Positions 16,973-26,313 of a stretch of 64,000 nucleotides of DNA are shown here, piece after piece. Origin of the DNA: Streptomyces werraensis. GTDB lineage: Bacteria > Actinomycetota > Actinomycetes > Streptomycetales > Streptomycetaceae. The notes beneath the pieces are model-generated. The model worked only from the letters and a program-made list of their open reading frames with translations. It was not told where the DNA came from and searched no databases. The number at the start of each line of letters is the position of its first letter. The first letter of the stretch is position 1. The stretch spans positions 1 through 64,000 of the forward strand of contig BNBX01000014.1 of NCBI GenBank assembly GCA_014656175.1. Reading direction: 5' to 3'. The position numbers and the translations under genes are program-made.

Positions 16973-18130
16973 ATGAGCACCGAGAACCTCCCCCAGAGCC
17001 CCGACTCGCCGTCGCGCAAGCCGCGTGTGGCCGTCGTGTTCGGCGGGCGCAGCTCCGAGCACGGGATCTCCGTGGTCACCGCCGGCGCCGTCCTCAAGGC
17101 CATCGACCGGACCAGGTACGACGTCCTGCCGATCGGCATCACCCAGGACGGCCGGTGGGCGCTCACCGCCGACGAACCGGAACGCATGGCGATCACCGAG
17201 CGCCGCACCCCCAGCGTCGACCAGCTGGCCGAGTCCACGGAGGGCGCGGTGGTGCTCCCCGTCGACCCTGCGGACCGCGAAGTCGTGTACAGCGAGCCGG
17301 GATCGGTGCCCAAGGCACTCGGTGAGGTCGACGTGGTCTTCCCGGTGCTCCACGGCCCCTACGGGGAGGACGGCACCCTCCAGGGCCTGCTCGAACTCTC
17401 CGGCATCCCCTACGTGGGCTCGGGTGTGCTCTCCTCGGCCGTCGGCCAGGACAAGGAGTACATGAAGCGGGTGTTCACCTCCTTCGGGCTCAAGGTGGGC
17501 CCGTACCTGGTGATCCGGCCGCGCGAGTGGGCGCGGGACGAGGCCGCCGCCCGCAAGCGGATCGTGGACTTCGCCGGTGAGCACGGCTGGCCGCTGTTCG
17601 TGAAGCCCGCCCGGGCCGGCTCGTCCATCGGCATCACCAAGGTCGACGACCTCTCCGGCCTGGACGACGCCATCGCCGAGGCCCAGCGCCACGACCCGAA
17701 GATCCTCGTCGAGGCGGCGCTGCGCGGACGCGAGATCGAGTGCGGCGTGCTGGAGTTCGAGGACGGTCCGCGTGCCTCGCTGCCCGCCGAGATCCCCCCG
17801 CCGGACGCGCACGCGTACTACGACTTCGAGGCGAAGTACATCGACTCCACGCCCGGCGTCGTGCCGGCGCCGCTGACCGACGAGGAGGCGGCCGAGGTGC
17901 GCCGGCTCGCGGTCGAGGCGTTCGACGCGGCCTCCTGCGAAGGCCTGGTCCGGGCGGACTTCTTCCTCACCGAGGACGGCGAGTTCGTGATCAACGAGAT
18001 CAACACCATGCCCGGCTTCACACCCATCTCGATGTACCCGCAGATGTGGCAGGCGACCGGCGTGAGCTACCAGGACCTCGTCGACCTGCTGATCCAGGCG
18101 GCTCTGCGCCGGTCCACCGGACTGCGCTGA
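16973..18130 (+). CDS. ddl: D-alanine--D-alanine ligase
   Basis: A 385-residue ATP-grasp ligase joining two D-alanines for peptidoglycan. It shows VVFGGRSSEHGISVVTAGAV at the N-terminus, the ATP-grasp lysine loop FVKPARAGSSIGITKV and the metal-binding INEINTMPGFTPISMYP. There is no ribosome-binding site before ATG 16973. TACGCT at 16958-16963 would suit a leaderless or near-leaderless transcript. A terminator hairpin lies inside the 3' end of the convergent gene. Confidence 0.96.
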   Translation: MSTENLPQSPDSPSRKPRVAVVFGGRSSEHGISVVTAGAVLKAIDRTRYDVLPIGITQDGRWALTADEPERMAITERRTPSVDQLAESTEGAVVLPVDPADREVVYSEPGSVPKALGEVDVVFPVLHGPYGEDGTLQGLLELSGIPYVGSGVLSSAVGQDKEYMKRVFTSFGLKVGPYLVIRPREWARDEAAARKRIVDFAGEHGWPLFVKPARAGSSIGITKVDDLSGLDDAIAEAQRHDPKILVEAALRGREIECGVLEFEDGPRASLPAEIPPPDAHAYYDFEAKYIDSTPGVVPAPLTDEEAAEVRRLAVEAFDAASCEGLVRADFFLTEDGEFVINEINTMPGFTPISMYPQMWQATGVSYQDLVDLLIQAALRRSTGLR

Positions 18131-18149
18131 GCCGGACCCCGCGCGCGTG

Positions 18150-18650
18150 TCAGGAGGCGATCCCCTCGGGGATCGCCTTCTTCACGGCCGGGGCCAGGTC
18201 GATCAGCACACCCGTGCTGTCCCGCCCGTCGGCCACCTCGACCTCTACGTACGCCTCGCGGTTGGCGGTGGTGAAGCGCTGGACTCCGTCGCCCCGCCGC
18301 TCCATCAGCCAGTCGACGCCGTTGACGCCGCCGGGCACCGCGTCGGCGTCCTGGCCGTTGGCCACCTCGGGATCCGTCATCTTCGGCGGCCGCCCGACAC
18401 CGCACCGCAGTATGATCGCCACGCCGCCCCAGCCCGCGGTCAGTTCGGACGCGGGTTCGGGGTCGTCGCGGCTCTCACCGTCCACCGTCGCCGGCAGGAC
18501 CTCGTCCAGGTTCTGACACAGCTCGGTGACCTTCGCGTCCGGGCTGGGAACCGCCGCGGACACGCTGTCGTCTGCCGAGGAGCAGCCCGCGACGGTGATC
18601 AGCACCGCGAGGGCGGAGCAAACGGCGTGCCGGTGACGGAAGGAGTTCAC
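18150..18650 (-). CDS. DUF3515-family lipoprotein
   Basis: This is a 166-residue secreted lipoprotein: a basic N-terminus, a hydrophobic stretch and the lipobox ITVAGC with the lipidated Cys at 23. The mature part has two further cysteines (ELCQNL and ILRCGVG) that could form a disulfide, and WGGVAIILRCG is a conserved-looking core. Function is unknown. Its final codons carry the ddl terminator. It is followed upstream on the same strand by the Lrp-type effector gene, 21 nt away, so the two may be co-transcribed. Confidence 0.85.
   Translation of the reverse strand: MNSFRHRHAVCSALAVLITVAGCSSADDSVSAAVPSPDAKVTELCQNLDEVLPATVDGESRDDPEPASELTAGWGGVAIILRCGVGRPPKMTDPEVANGQDADAVPGGVNGVDWLMERRGDGVQRFTTANREAYVEVEVADGRDSTGVLIDLAPAVKKAIPEGIAS
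18156..18183 (+). terminator. ddl terminator overlapping the convergent gene's 3' end
   Basis: GGCGATCCCC (18156-18165), TC, and GGGGATCGCC (18168-18177) are followed by TTCTTC on the plus strand. The hairpin lies inside the last codons of the DUF3515 gene, which reads the other way. Confidence 0.72.
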
Positions 18651-18670
18651 CGGGACAGGGTAGACGGGGG

Positions 18671-18904
18671 CTACAGATGCACCACCGGGCAGGTCAGGGT
18701 GCGGGTGATGCCGTCCACCTGCTGGACCTTGGCGACGACCATGCGTCCCAGGTCGTCGACGGTGTCGGCCTGGGCGCGCACGATGACGTCGTAGGGACCC
18801 GTCACGTCCTCGGCCTGGACGACTCCAGGGATCTTGCCGATCAGATCGGCGACGGTCGACGCCTTGCCGACCTCCGTCTGGATCAGGATGTACGCCTGTA
18901 CCAC
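18671..18904 (-). CDS. Stand-alone Lrp/AsnC effector (RAM) domain protein
   Basis: A 77-residue protein that is only the ligand-binding RAM fold of Lrp/AsnC regulators (AYILIQTEVG, then GVVQAEDVTGPYDVIVRA). There is no DNA-binding helix-turn-helix. Such small proteins are known in actinobacteria and may act as amino-acid-sensing partners of full-length Lrp proteins; no partner is visible here. The start is GTG or ATG at 18904 with GGAGGTTCC just upstream. Confidence 0.88.
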   Translation of the reverse strand: MVQAYILIQTEVGKASTVADLIGKIPGVVQAEDVTGPYDVIVRAQADTVDDLGRMVVAKVQQVDGITRTLTCPVVHL

Positions 18905-19110
18905 GGAACCTCCAGGGCGGCCACGAGGATCATGTGGGGAAAAGGAACGCCACGGTATCGCGTCGCCGCTCGTCGCGGGGAGACCTGCGGGAACCGGGAC
19001 CCCCGCGCCGGGGTGCCGGCACGGGAGATGTTGACGGTCGGTTCGACCGTAGCGAGGACTCGGACGACCCGCGACCGGGCACGGACAGGGATAGAAGGGG
19101 CGTAAGGGAA

Positions 19111-20076
19111 ATGAAGGGCACTGTTGGTGAGCTCGGGGAGTTCGGGCTCATCAGGGAGCTCACCTCCCGTCTCACCACCACCCCGGCGGTCCGGGTCGGC
19201 CCCGGCGACGACGCCGCGGTGGTCTCCGCGCCCGACCGGCGGGTCGTGGCCAGCACCGACGTCCTGGTGGAGGGGCGCCACTTCCGCCGCGACTGGTCCA
19301 CGGCCTACGACGTCGGCCGCAAGGCCGCCGCCCAGAACCTCGCCGACATCGCCGCGATGGGCGCCGTGCCGACCGCGCTGCTGCTCGGCCTGGTCGTGCC
19401 CGCCGAACTGCCGGTGACCTGGCCCAGCGAACTCATGGACGGCCTGCGTGACGAGTGTCAGGTGGCCGGCGCGGCGGTCGTCGGCGGGGACGTCGTCCGC
19501 GGCGACACGATCACGGTGTCCATCACCGCGCTCGGCGACCTGCGCAACCAGGAACCCGTCACGCGGGGCGGGGCGCAGCCCGGCGACATCGTCGCGGTGA
19601 CCGGCTGGCTCGGCTGGTCCGCGGCCGGGCACGCGGTGCTCTCCCGCGGCTTCCGCTCCCCGCGCGCCTTCGTCGAGGCGCACCGGCGCCCCGAGCCGCC
19701 GTACCACGCGGGTCCGGCCGCCGCCGGCCTGGGCGCGACCGCCATGTGCGACGTCAGCGACGGACTGATCGCCGACCTCGGGCACATCGCCGAGGCCAGC
19801 AAGGTCCGCATCGACGTCCGCTCCGGCGCGATCGACATCCCCTCGCAGATGAACGACATCGGGCAGGCCGTCGGCGTCGACCCCATGCAGTGGGTGCTGA
19901 CCGGCGGCGAGGACCACGCGATCGTGGCCACCTTCCCGCCGGACGTGAAGCTGCCCGCCCGCTGGAAGGTCATCGGGGAGGTGCTCAACCCGTCCGCGCT
20001 GCCGCAGGTGACGGTGGACGGGGCGCCCTGGACCAGCCAGGGCGGCTGGGACCACTTCGGGGACATCGAGTCATGA
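19111..20076 (+). CDS. thiL: Thiamine-monophosphate kinase
   Basis: This is a 321-residue PurM-like kinase that phosphorylates thiamine monophosphate to the active diphosphate. GPGDDAAVV is the Mg-ATP site, [12 protein letters not shown] the substrate loop and [13 protein letters not shown] the second acidic cluster. ATG 19111 with AAGGGAA is chosen; the longer frame from 18934 runs into intergenic sequence. The stop overlaps thiD (ATGA), giving a thiL-thiD operon for the last steps of thiamine diphosphate synthesis. Confidence 0.95.
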   Translation: MKGTVGELGEFGLIRELTSRLTTTPAVRVGPGDDAAVVSAPDRRVVASTDVLVEGRHFRRDWSTAYDVGRKAAAQNLADIAAMGAVPTALLLGLVVPAELPVTWPSELMDGLRDECQVAGAAVVGGDVVRGDTITVSITALGDLRNQEPVTRGGAQPGDIVAVTGWLGWSAAGHAVLSRGFRSPRAFVEAHRRPEPPYHAGPAAAGLGATAMCDVSDGLIADLGHIAEASKVRIDVRSGAIDIPSQMNDIGQAVGVDPMQWVLTGGEDHAIVATFPPDVKLPARWKVIGEVLNPSALPQVTVDGAPWTSQGGWDHFGDIES

Positions 20077-20885
20077 GCGCGCCGCCCCGGGTGCTGACGG
20101 TGGCCGGCTCCGACTCCGGCGGGGGAGCGGGCATCCAGGCCGACCTGAAGACCATGCTGGCGCTCGGCGTGCACGGCATGAGCGTGCTCACCGCGGTGAC
20201 AGCGCAGAACTCCCTCGGCGTGCAGGGCGCCTGGGAACTGCCGGTGGAGGCGGTGCGTGCCCAGTACCGCAGCGTGGTCGACGACATCGGCGTGCAGGCG
20301 GTCAAGACCGGCATGCTGTCCTCGGCCGAACTCGTCGGGACCGTCGCCGACTTGCTGGCGGGCACGGACGCGCCGACGGTCGTCGACCCGGTGGGCGTCT
20401 CCAAGCACGGCGATTCGCTGCTGGCCGCGTCGGCGCTGGACTCCGTCCGCACCAAGCTGCTGCCGGCGGCGACCGTGGTCACCCCGAACCTGGACGAGGT
20501 CGCGCAACTCACCGGTGTGCGCGTGGCCTCCGAGCCGGACATGCGGCGGGCCGCGGCGGCCGTGCTGGAGTTCGGCCCGCGCTGGGTGGTGATCAAGGGC
20601 GGGCACCTCGCCGGCGGCGAGTCGGAGGAGGCCGTCGACCTCCTCACGGACGGTACGGAGGAGCACTGGCTCCGCGCCCCCCGCCACGACAACCGCCACA
20701 CCCACGGCACCGGGTGCACCCTGGCCTCCGCCATCGCCTCCCACCTCGCCCGGGGGCACACGGTCCCGGAGGCGGTGAGCGCGGCGAAGGCCTACGTCAC
20801 CGGGGCGCTGGCATCCGGCTTCGCCCTGGGCGGGGGCATCGGTCCGGTGGATCACGGGTGGGCGCTGCGACGCGGGGAAGTCTAG
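20073..20885 (+). CDS. thiD: Hydroxymethylpyrimidine (phosphate) kinase
   Basis: This is a 270-residue ribokinase-fold enzyme that converts HMP to HMP-P and [23 protein letters not shown] is the substrate-binding N-terminus, VVIKGGHL lies before the anion hole, and [18 protein letters not shown] carries the catalytic Asp-equivalent loop. It is translationally coupled to thiL by a 4-nt overlap. Length is normal and no TenA-like fusion is attached. Confidence 0.94.
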   Translation: MSAPPRVLTVAGSDSGGGAGIQADLKTMLALGVHGMSVLTAVTAQNSLGVQGAWELPVEAVRAQYRSVVDDIGVQAVKTGMLSSAELVGTVADLLAGTDAPTVVDPVGVSKHGDSLLAASALDSVRTKLLPAATVVTPNLDEVAQLTGVRVASEPDMRRAAAAVLEFGPRWVVIKGGHLAGGESEEAVDLLTDGTEEHWLRAPRHDNRHTHGTGCTLASAIASHLARGHTVPEAVSAAKAYVTGALASGFALGGGIGPVDHGWALRRGEV

Positions 20886-21144
20886 CGGGGCGGGGGAGTC
20901 GCCTGTCGCTCCCGCGACCCGGGCCCCGTCGTGCCGCGCCCGCAAGGGCTCTCCACGCCCCCGCGCCTGCCGCTCAGGGGCGCCGCGGTTCGCCCGACCG
21001 TCAGGCCGTGCCGTGCGCTGGGCGCGCGAGCGGTCGGGTGCACGTCGTTCACCAGGCCGCCAAGTCCCCGCCGCGTGCCGAGGTGCTGGAGCGGTCGGAT
21101 TCGGTCACCCGGCCGTCAGGCCCACATCCGCCGCCGGGCACAGC
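20886..21144. other. Non-coding stretch between thiD and rpmB
   Basis: About 260 bp before the rpmB terminator. I see no ribosome-binding site with a coding-like frame on either strand, and no tRNA or strong hairpin. thiD and rpmB converge here. Confidence 0.5.
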
Positions 21145-21176
21145 AAAAAGCCGGTCCACCCTGAGGTGGACCGGCC
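21145..21176 (-). terminator. rpmB terminator with U-tract
   Basis: Read on the minus strand, an 11-bp stem (GCCGGTCCACC and its complement) with a TCAG loop is followed by TTTTT. This is a canonical intrinsic terminator, rare in such high-GC DNA, lying about 45 bp after the rpmB stop. Confidence 0.92.
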
Positions 21177-21219
21177 CGTTGCGGCGATACCGGCTGTGGC
21201 CGCGCGCTCAGCGATTGCG

Positions 21220-21405
21220 TCAGCGCGAGACCTTGCCGGCCTTGATGCACGAGGTGCAGGCGTTCACGCGCTTCGGCGTCCCGCCGACCACGGTACGCAC
21301 ACGCTGGATGTTCGGGTTCCAGCGGCGGGGCGTACGGCGGTGCGAGTGCGAGATGTTGTTGCCGAAGCCCGGCCCCTTGCCGCAGACGTCGCAGTTGGCA
21401 GCCAC
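21220..21405 (-). CDS. rpmB: Ribosomal protein bL28, zinc-binding (C+) form
   Basis: A 61-residue L28 of the large subunit. The two CxxC pairs (NCDVCGKGP and ACTSCIKAG) show the zinc-ribbon form; the C- paralog that Streptomyces makes under zinc limitation lacks them. The basic core [15 protein letters not shown] is normal. It is a single-gene unit with its own terminator, divergent from the FakA-like gene. GGAGTGACCC lies just upstream of the start. Confidence 0.97.
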   Translation of the reverse strand: MAANCDVCGKGPGFGNNISHSHRRTPRRWNPNIQRVRTVVGGTPKRVNACTSCIKAGKVSR

Positions 21406-21440
21406 GGGTCACTCCAAAGACTTCAGATGCACTTACGGTT

Positions 21441-21460
21441 GATCCCGGCAGGCCGGGATC
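21441..21460. other. 20-bp palindrome in the rpmB leader
   Basis: Arms GATCCCGGC (21441-21449) and GCCGGGATC (21452-21460) are perfectly paired around two bases. It lies 36-55 nt upstream of the rpmB start on the minus strand, so it could be a leader hairpin or a protein site. A plausible -10 (TATGCT) lies further upstream at 21541-21546, minus strand. Confidence 0.55.
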
Positions 21461-21671
21461 CAGATCCAGGGCTCGGGGAGCCGGGCGGATCTGAGTGGCG
21501 TTGCCAGGGGAGACGCCCGATCGGATCGGGCAACCGGAGCAGCATACAACGGCTGCACCCGTAGGACGAAACTAGCATGCCAGCTCACGGGGCCGCCTGC
21601 GGCCCTCTTCCGGCAGGAGGGGGCCCACCGTCTACGCTGCGTGCCACGTCCAGCAGCTCGAGGAGGCGCAG

Positions 21672-23360
21672 GTGCCGCAGGTGCCGCAGACGTTCGATGC
21701 TCTCGCGGTGCGTGCCTGGTGCGGTCTCGCGCTCGACGCGCTCGGGCGGGCCCGCGAGGAGATCGACGCGATCAACGTCTATCCCGTGGCGGACGGCGAC
21801 ACCGGGACCAATCTCTATCTGACGCTGGAGTCGGCGGCCACGGCCGTGGAGGCGGTGTTCGCCGGTCACGAGGCGGGCGGCGGCGGGGATCCAGGACCCA
21901 CCCTGGCCGACGCGGTGCGCGCGATGGCGCACGGCGCCCTGATCGGCGCGCGCGGGAACTCCGGGACGATCCTCGCCCAGCTGCTGCGCGGCATGGCCCA
22001 GGTGCTGGCCGGCGACGACGCCCCGGCGCACGCCGACGGGACGGGTCTCGGGCTCGCCCTGCGGCACGCGGCCGACTCCGCCCGGCAGGCGGTGGCGCAC
22101 CCCGTCGAGGGCACGGTCCTCACCGTCGCCTCGGCCGCCGCCGACGCGGCCGGGGGCGCCGGCGGCGACTGCGGTGCGGTGGCCCGCGCCGCCTACGAGG
22201 GCGCCCGCACGGCGCTCGCCGAGACGCCGGACCGGCTGGACGTCCTGCGCCGGGCGGGCGTGGTCGACGCGGGGGGACGCGGACTGGTGGCCGTCCTGGC
22301 GGCGCTGGTGGAGTCGCTCACCGGGGAGACCCCCCGGGGCGCGGCGGCACGCGGGCCCGGCCCGCACGCCCGCACCGGGGCCGCGCACACGGTCTCGGCT
22401 CCCTGCGCGGACGACGACGCCGTACCGCGGCCCGAAGGCCCCGCCTTCGAGGTGATCTACCTGCTGGAGGCCGAGGACACGGCCGTCGCCCGGCTGCGGG
22501 AGCGGCTCGACACCCTCGGGGACTCCCTCGTCGTGGTCGGCGGTGACGGCCTGTGGAACGTCCATGTGCACGTCGACGACGCCGGCGCCGCCGTGGAGGC
22601 GGGCGTCGAGGCGGGACGGCCGTACCGCATCCGGATCACCCACTTCGGCGCCGGGGACGCGCACGCGGCGGGGGCCGAGCGGACGCCCGCCGAGCGCGTC
22701 CAGCGGGCCGTGGTGGCCGTGGTGCCCGGCGAGGGCCTGGCGGGGCTGTACGCGGAGGCCGGCGCCACGGCCGTGCTCGCCCGGCCCGGGGAGCCGCCCG
22801 CGAGCGGCGAGCTCGTCCAGGCCGTACGGCGCGCCCACGCGCGCGAGGTGGTGCTGCTGCCCAACGACGCCGAGCTGCGGCACACCGCCGCCGCGGCCGC
22901 CGAGCAGGTGCGGGCGGAGGGCGTCCGGGTGGCGCTCATCCCCACCCGGTCCGCCGTGCAGGGCATCGCGGCGCTCGCGGTGCACGAGCCGGAGCGCCGG
23001 TTCGACGAGGACGTGGTGGCGATGACCTCCGCCGCCGGCGCGACCCGCTACGCCGAGGTCACCGTCGCCGAGCGGCAGTCCTGGACCATGGCGGGCATCT
23101 GCCAGGCCGGCGACGTCCTCGGTCTGGTCGACGGCGACGTGGCGGTCATCGGCCAGGACCTCACCGAGACCGCGCTGGCCGTCCTGGACCGCATGCTCGC
23201 GGCCGGCGGGGAACTGGTGACCCTGGTCGTCGGCGACGGCGCCCCGGAGTCCGTCGCCGAACGCCTGGAGGCCCGGGTCCGCGAGGGCTACCTGGCCGTC
23301 GACACGGTCGTCTACGACGGCGGCCGGCAGGGCTCCGTCCTGCTCATCGGCGTCGAGTGA
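21672..23360 (+). CDS. DAK2/FakA-like kinase-domain protein
   Basis: This is a 562-residue protein from GTG 21672 with a textbook AGGAGG. The N-terminal DAK2 (DhaL-type) nucleotide-binding fold shows NVYPVADGDTGTNLYLTL (Asp ligands for Mg-ATP) and GARGNSGTILAQLLRG. A long C-terminal half follows, as in FakA, the ATP-binding subunit of fatty-acid kinase (FakAB) of Gram-positive bacteria. No FakB (DegV) gene is adjacent. It may phosphorylate exogenous fatty acids, but this is inferred from architecture. It lies 73 nt upstream of recG, as in many actinobacteria and firmicutes. Confidence 0.87.
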   Translation: MPQVPQTFDALAVRAWCGLALDALGRAREEIDAINVYPVADGDTGTNLYLTLESAATAVEAVFAGHEAGGGGDPGPTLADAVRAMAHGALIGARGNSGTILAQLLRGMAQVLAGDDAPAHADGTGLGLALRHAADSARQAVAHPVEGTVLTVASAAADAAGGAGGDCGAVARAAYEGARTALAETPDRLDVLRRAGVVDAGGRGLVAVLAALVESLTGETPRGAAARGPGPHARTGAAHTVSAPCADDDAVPRPEGPAFEVIYLLEAEDTAVARLRERLDTLGDSLVVVGGDGLWNVHVHVDDAGAAVEAGVEAGRPYRIRITHFGAGDAHAAGAERTPAERVQRAVVAVVPGEGLAGLYAEAGATAVLARPGEPPASGELVQAVRRAHAREVVLLPNDAELRHTAAAAAEQVRAEGVRVALIPTRSAVQGIAALAVHEPERRFDEDVVAMTSAAGATRYAEVTVAERQSWTMAGICQAGDVLGLVDGDVAVIGQDLTETALAVLDRMLAAGGELVTLVVGDGAPESVAERLEARVREGYLAVDTVVYDGGRQGSVLLIGVE

Positions 23361-23433
23361 CCCGGCCGCCGCCGCCCGGCGCGGACGGGTGAGGCGGCCC
23401 GCCGTCCCCGCTCTGTCAGTGAGGTGGTGTCCA

Positions 23434-25635
23434 ATGGATCCCGTGCCCGCACTGGACGAACCACTGAAGAAAGTGCTCGGCCCCGCCACCGCGAAGGTGA
23501 TGGCCGAGCACCTCGGCCTGCACACCGTCGGCGACCTGCTGCACCACTACCCGCGCCGGTACGAGGAGCGCGGCCAGCTCACCCACCTCGCCGACCTGCC
23601 GATGGACGAGCACGTCACCGTGGTCGCGCAGGTCGCCGACGCCCGGCTGCACACCTTCGCCTCCAGCCGCGCCCCGCGCGGCAAGGGCCAGCGCCTGGAG
23701 GTGACGATCACCGACGGCAGCGGCCGGCTGCAGCTCGTCTTCTTCGGCGCCGGCGTCCACAAGCCGCACAAGGAACTCCTGCCGGGCACCCGCGCGATGT
23801 TCGCCGGCAAGGTCTCCGTCTTCAACCGCCGCCTCCAACTCGCCCACCCCGCCTACGAGTTGCTGCGCGGGGACGCCGAGGAGACGGTGGAGACCTGGGC
23901 GGGCGCGCTCATCCCGATCTACCCGGCCACCGCCAAGCTGGAGTCCTGGAAGATCGGCAAGGCGCTGCAGACGGTGCTGCCCAGCGCCCAGGAGGCCGCC
24001 GACCCGCTGCCCGAGTCGCTGCGCGAGGGCCGCGGCCTGGTCACGCTGTCCGAGGCGCTGCTGAAGATCCACCGCCCGCACACCAAGGCGGACATCGAGG
24101 AGGCCCGCGCCCGCCTCAAGTGGGACGAGGCGTTCGTCCTCCAGGTCGCCCTCGCCCGCCGTCGGCACGCGGACGCCCAGCTCCCGGCCGTGCCCCGCCG
24201 CCCCCGGCCCGACGGTGTCCTCGCCGCCTTCGACGACCGGCTCCCCTTCACGCTCACCGAGGGCCAGCGCAAGGTCTCCGAGGAGATCTTCGCCGACCTC
24301 GCCACCGACCACCCCATGCACCGCCTGCTCCAGGGCGAGGTCGGTTCGGGCAAGACCCTGGTCGCCCTGCGCGCCATGCTCGCCGTCGTCGACGCGGGCG
24401 GCCAGGCGGCGATGCTCGCGCCCACCGAGGTCCTCGCCCAGCAGCACCACCGTTCGGTCACGGAGATGATGGGCGAGCTGGCGGAGGGGGGCATGCTCGG
24501 CGGCGCGGAGAACGCCACCAAGGTGGTCCTCCTCACCGGCTCCATGGGCGCCGCGGCCCGCCGCAAGGCCCTGCTCGACCTGGCCACCGGCGAGGCCGGC
24601 GTCGTCATCGGCACGCACGCGCTCATCGAGGACAAGGTGCAGTTCCACGACCTCGGCCTGGTCGTCGTGGACGAGCAGCACCGCTTCGGCGTCGAGCAGC
24701 GCGACGCCCTGCGCGGCAAGGGCAAGCAGCCTCCGCACCTCCTCGTCATGACGGCCACGCCCATCCCGCGCACGGTCGCCATGACCGTCTTCGGCGACCT
24801 GGAGACCTCCGTCCTGGACCAGCTCCCGGCCGGCCGTTCGCCCATCGCCAGCCATGTCGTCCCGGCCGCCGACAAGCCGCACTTCCTCGCCCGCGCCTGG
24901 GAGCGCGTGCGCGAGGAGGTGGACAAGGGCCACCAGGCGTACGTGGTCTGCCCGCGCATCGGCGACGAGGAGGACGGGGCCAAGGCGAAGAAGAAGTCCC
25001 CCGAGGACGAGGCGGAGAAGCGGCCCCCGCTCGCCGTCCTGGACACCGCCGAGCAGCTCGCGCGGGGCCCGCTGGCCGGACTGCGCGTCGAGGTCCTGCA
25101 CGGCAGGATGCAGCCCGACGACAAGGACGCCGTGATGCGCCGGTTCGCCGCCGGCGAGGTGGACGTCCTGGTGGCCACCACCGTCATCGAGGTCGGCGTC
25201 AACGTCCCGAACGCCACCGTGATGGTGATCATGGACGCCGACCGCTTCGGCGTCTCCCAGCTGCACCAGCTGCGCGGCCGCGTCGGCCGCGGCTCGGCCC
25301 CCGGACTGTGCCTGCTGGTCAGCGAGATGCCCGAGGCGAGCGCCGCCCGCCAGCGGCTGAACGCCGTCGCGTCCACCCTCGACGGCTTCGAGCTCTCCCG
25401 CATCGACCTCGAACAGCGCCGCGAGGGCGACGTGCTGGGCCAGGCCCAGTCCGGCACCCGGTCCAGCCTGCGCATGCTCGCCGTCATCGACGACGAGGAG
25501 GTCATCGCCGAGGCCCGCGTGGAGGCCAGCCGGATCGTCGCCGCCGACCCGGACCTGGAGCGCCTGCCCGCCCTGCGCACGGCACTGGACGCCCTGCTGG
25601 ACGAGGAGCGTGAGCAGTACCTGGAGAAGGGCTGA
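23434..25635 (+). CDS. recG: ATP-dependent DNA helicase RecG
   Basis: A 733-residue branch-migration helicase acting on stalled forks and Holliday-like junctions. The N-terminal wedge/OB domain (GDLLHHYPRRYEERG, motif VTITDGSGRLQLVFFG) is followed by the SF2 core: Walker A LLQGEVGSGKTLVALRAML, a DEQH-type box VVDEQHRFGVEQR, TATPIPRT, and motif VI QLRGRVGRGSAPG. The start is ATG 23434 with GAGGTGG. An Asp/Lys/Glu-rich loop (about residues 510-530) is a small lineage insertion. Confidence 0.97.
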   Translation: MDPVPALDEPLKKVLGPATAKVMAEHLGLHTVGDLLHHYPRRYEERGQLTHLADLPMDEHVTVVAQVADARLHTFASSRAPRGKGQRLEVTITDGSGRLQLVFFGAGVHKPHKELLPGTRAMFAGKVSVFNRRLQLAHPAYELLRGDAEETVETWAGALIPIYPATAKLESWKIGKALQTVLPSAQEAADPLPESLREGRGLVTLSEALLKIHRPHTKADIEEARARLKWDEAFVLQVALARRRHADAQLPAVPRRPRPDGVLAAFDDRLPFTLTEGQRKVSEEIFADLATDHPMHRLLQGEVGSGKTLVALRAMLAVVDAGGQAAMLAPTEVLAQQHHRSVTEMMGELAEGGMLGGAENATKVVLLTGSMGAAARRKALLDLATGEAGVVIGTHALIEDKVQFHDLGLVVVDEQHRFGVEQRDALRGKGKQPPHLLVMTATPIPRTVAMTVFGDLETSVLDQLPAGRSPIASHVVPAADKPHFLARAWERVREEVDKGHQAYVVCPRIGDEEDGAKAKKKSPEDEAEKRPPLAVLDTAEQLARGPLAGLRVEVLHGRMQPDDKDAVMRRFAAGEVDVLVATTVIEVGVNVPNATVMVIMDADRFGVSQLHQLRGRVGRGSAPGLCLLVSEMPEASAARQRLNAVASTLDGFELSRIDLEQRREGDVLGQAQSGTRSSLRMLAVIDDEEVIAEARVEASRIVAADPDLERLPALRTALDALLDEEREQYLEKG

Positions 25636-25699
25636 CAGACTGGGACGCGGCCACCGGCCCGTACACACCGACCCGTACTCACGGACAAGGACCGAGGAC

Positions 25700-26287
25700 A
25701 TGACCCGCGTGATCGCCGGCACCGCCGGCGGACGCCGCCTGGCCGTCCCGCCGGGGCAGGGCACCCGCCCCACCTCCGACCGGGCGCGCGAAGGGCTCTT
25801 CTCCACCTGGCAGTCGCTGCTCGGCGGTCCCCTCGACGGCGAACGCGTCCTCGACCTCTACGCGGGCTCCGGCGCCGTCGGCCTGGAGGCCCTGTCCCGC
25901 GGCGCCGGACACGTCCTGCTCGTCGAGGCCGACGCCCGCGCGGTGCGCACCGTCCGGGAAAACGTGAAGGCGCTCGGCCTCCCGGGCGCCGAAGTGAGGT
26001 CCGGCAAAGCGGAACAGATCGTCCGCGCCGCGCCGCCGGAGCAGCCGTACGACCTCGTCTTCCTCGACCCGCCCTACGCCGTCTCCGACGGCGATCTTCG
26101 GGAGATCCTGCTCACACTCCGCTCCCAGGGGTGGCTCGCCGCCGACGCCCTCGTCACCGTGGAGCGCAGCACCAGAGGCGGAGAATTCGCCTTCCCGCCG
26201 GGTTTCGAGGCCATCCGGGCCCGTCGGTACGGCGAGGGAACGTTTTGGTACGGTCGCGCCGCCTCTACGTGCGAAGACGCACGATGA
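25700..26287 (+). CDS. rsmD: 16S rRNA (guanine966-N2)-methyltransferase
   Basis: This is a 195-residue SAM-dependent methyltransferase for G966 of 16S rRNA. It has VIAGTAGGRRL at the N-terminus, the RPTSDRAREGLFSTWQ helix, SAM motif VLDLYAGSGAVGLEALSRGA and the catalytic LDPPYAVSD (DPPY). ATG 25700 is preceded by CGAGGAC. coaD begins 26 nt further on, and this rsmD-coaD pair is a common bacterial arrangement. Confidence 0.95.
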   Translation: MTRVIAGTAGGRRLAVPPGQGTRPTSDRAREGLFSTWQSLLGGPLDGERVLDLYAGSGAVGLEALSRGAGHVLLVEADARAVRTVRENVKALGLPGAEVRSGKAEQIVRAAPPEQPYDLVFLDPPYAVSDGDLREILLTLRSQGWLAADALVTVERSTRGGEFAFPPGFEAIRARRYGEGTFWYGRAASTCEDAR

Positions 26288-26313
26288 CCGGACCGGAGAG
26301 CGAGGAATCACCA

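Noticed and set aside
23416-25806. 796-codon minus-strand open frame
   Set aside because: It is antisense to recG and lacks any recognisable domain or ribosome-binding site.
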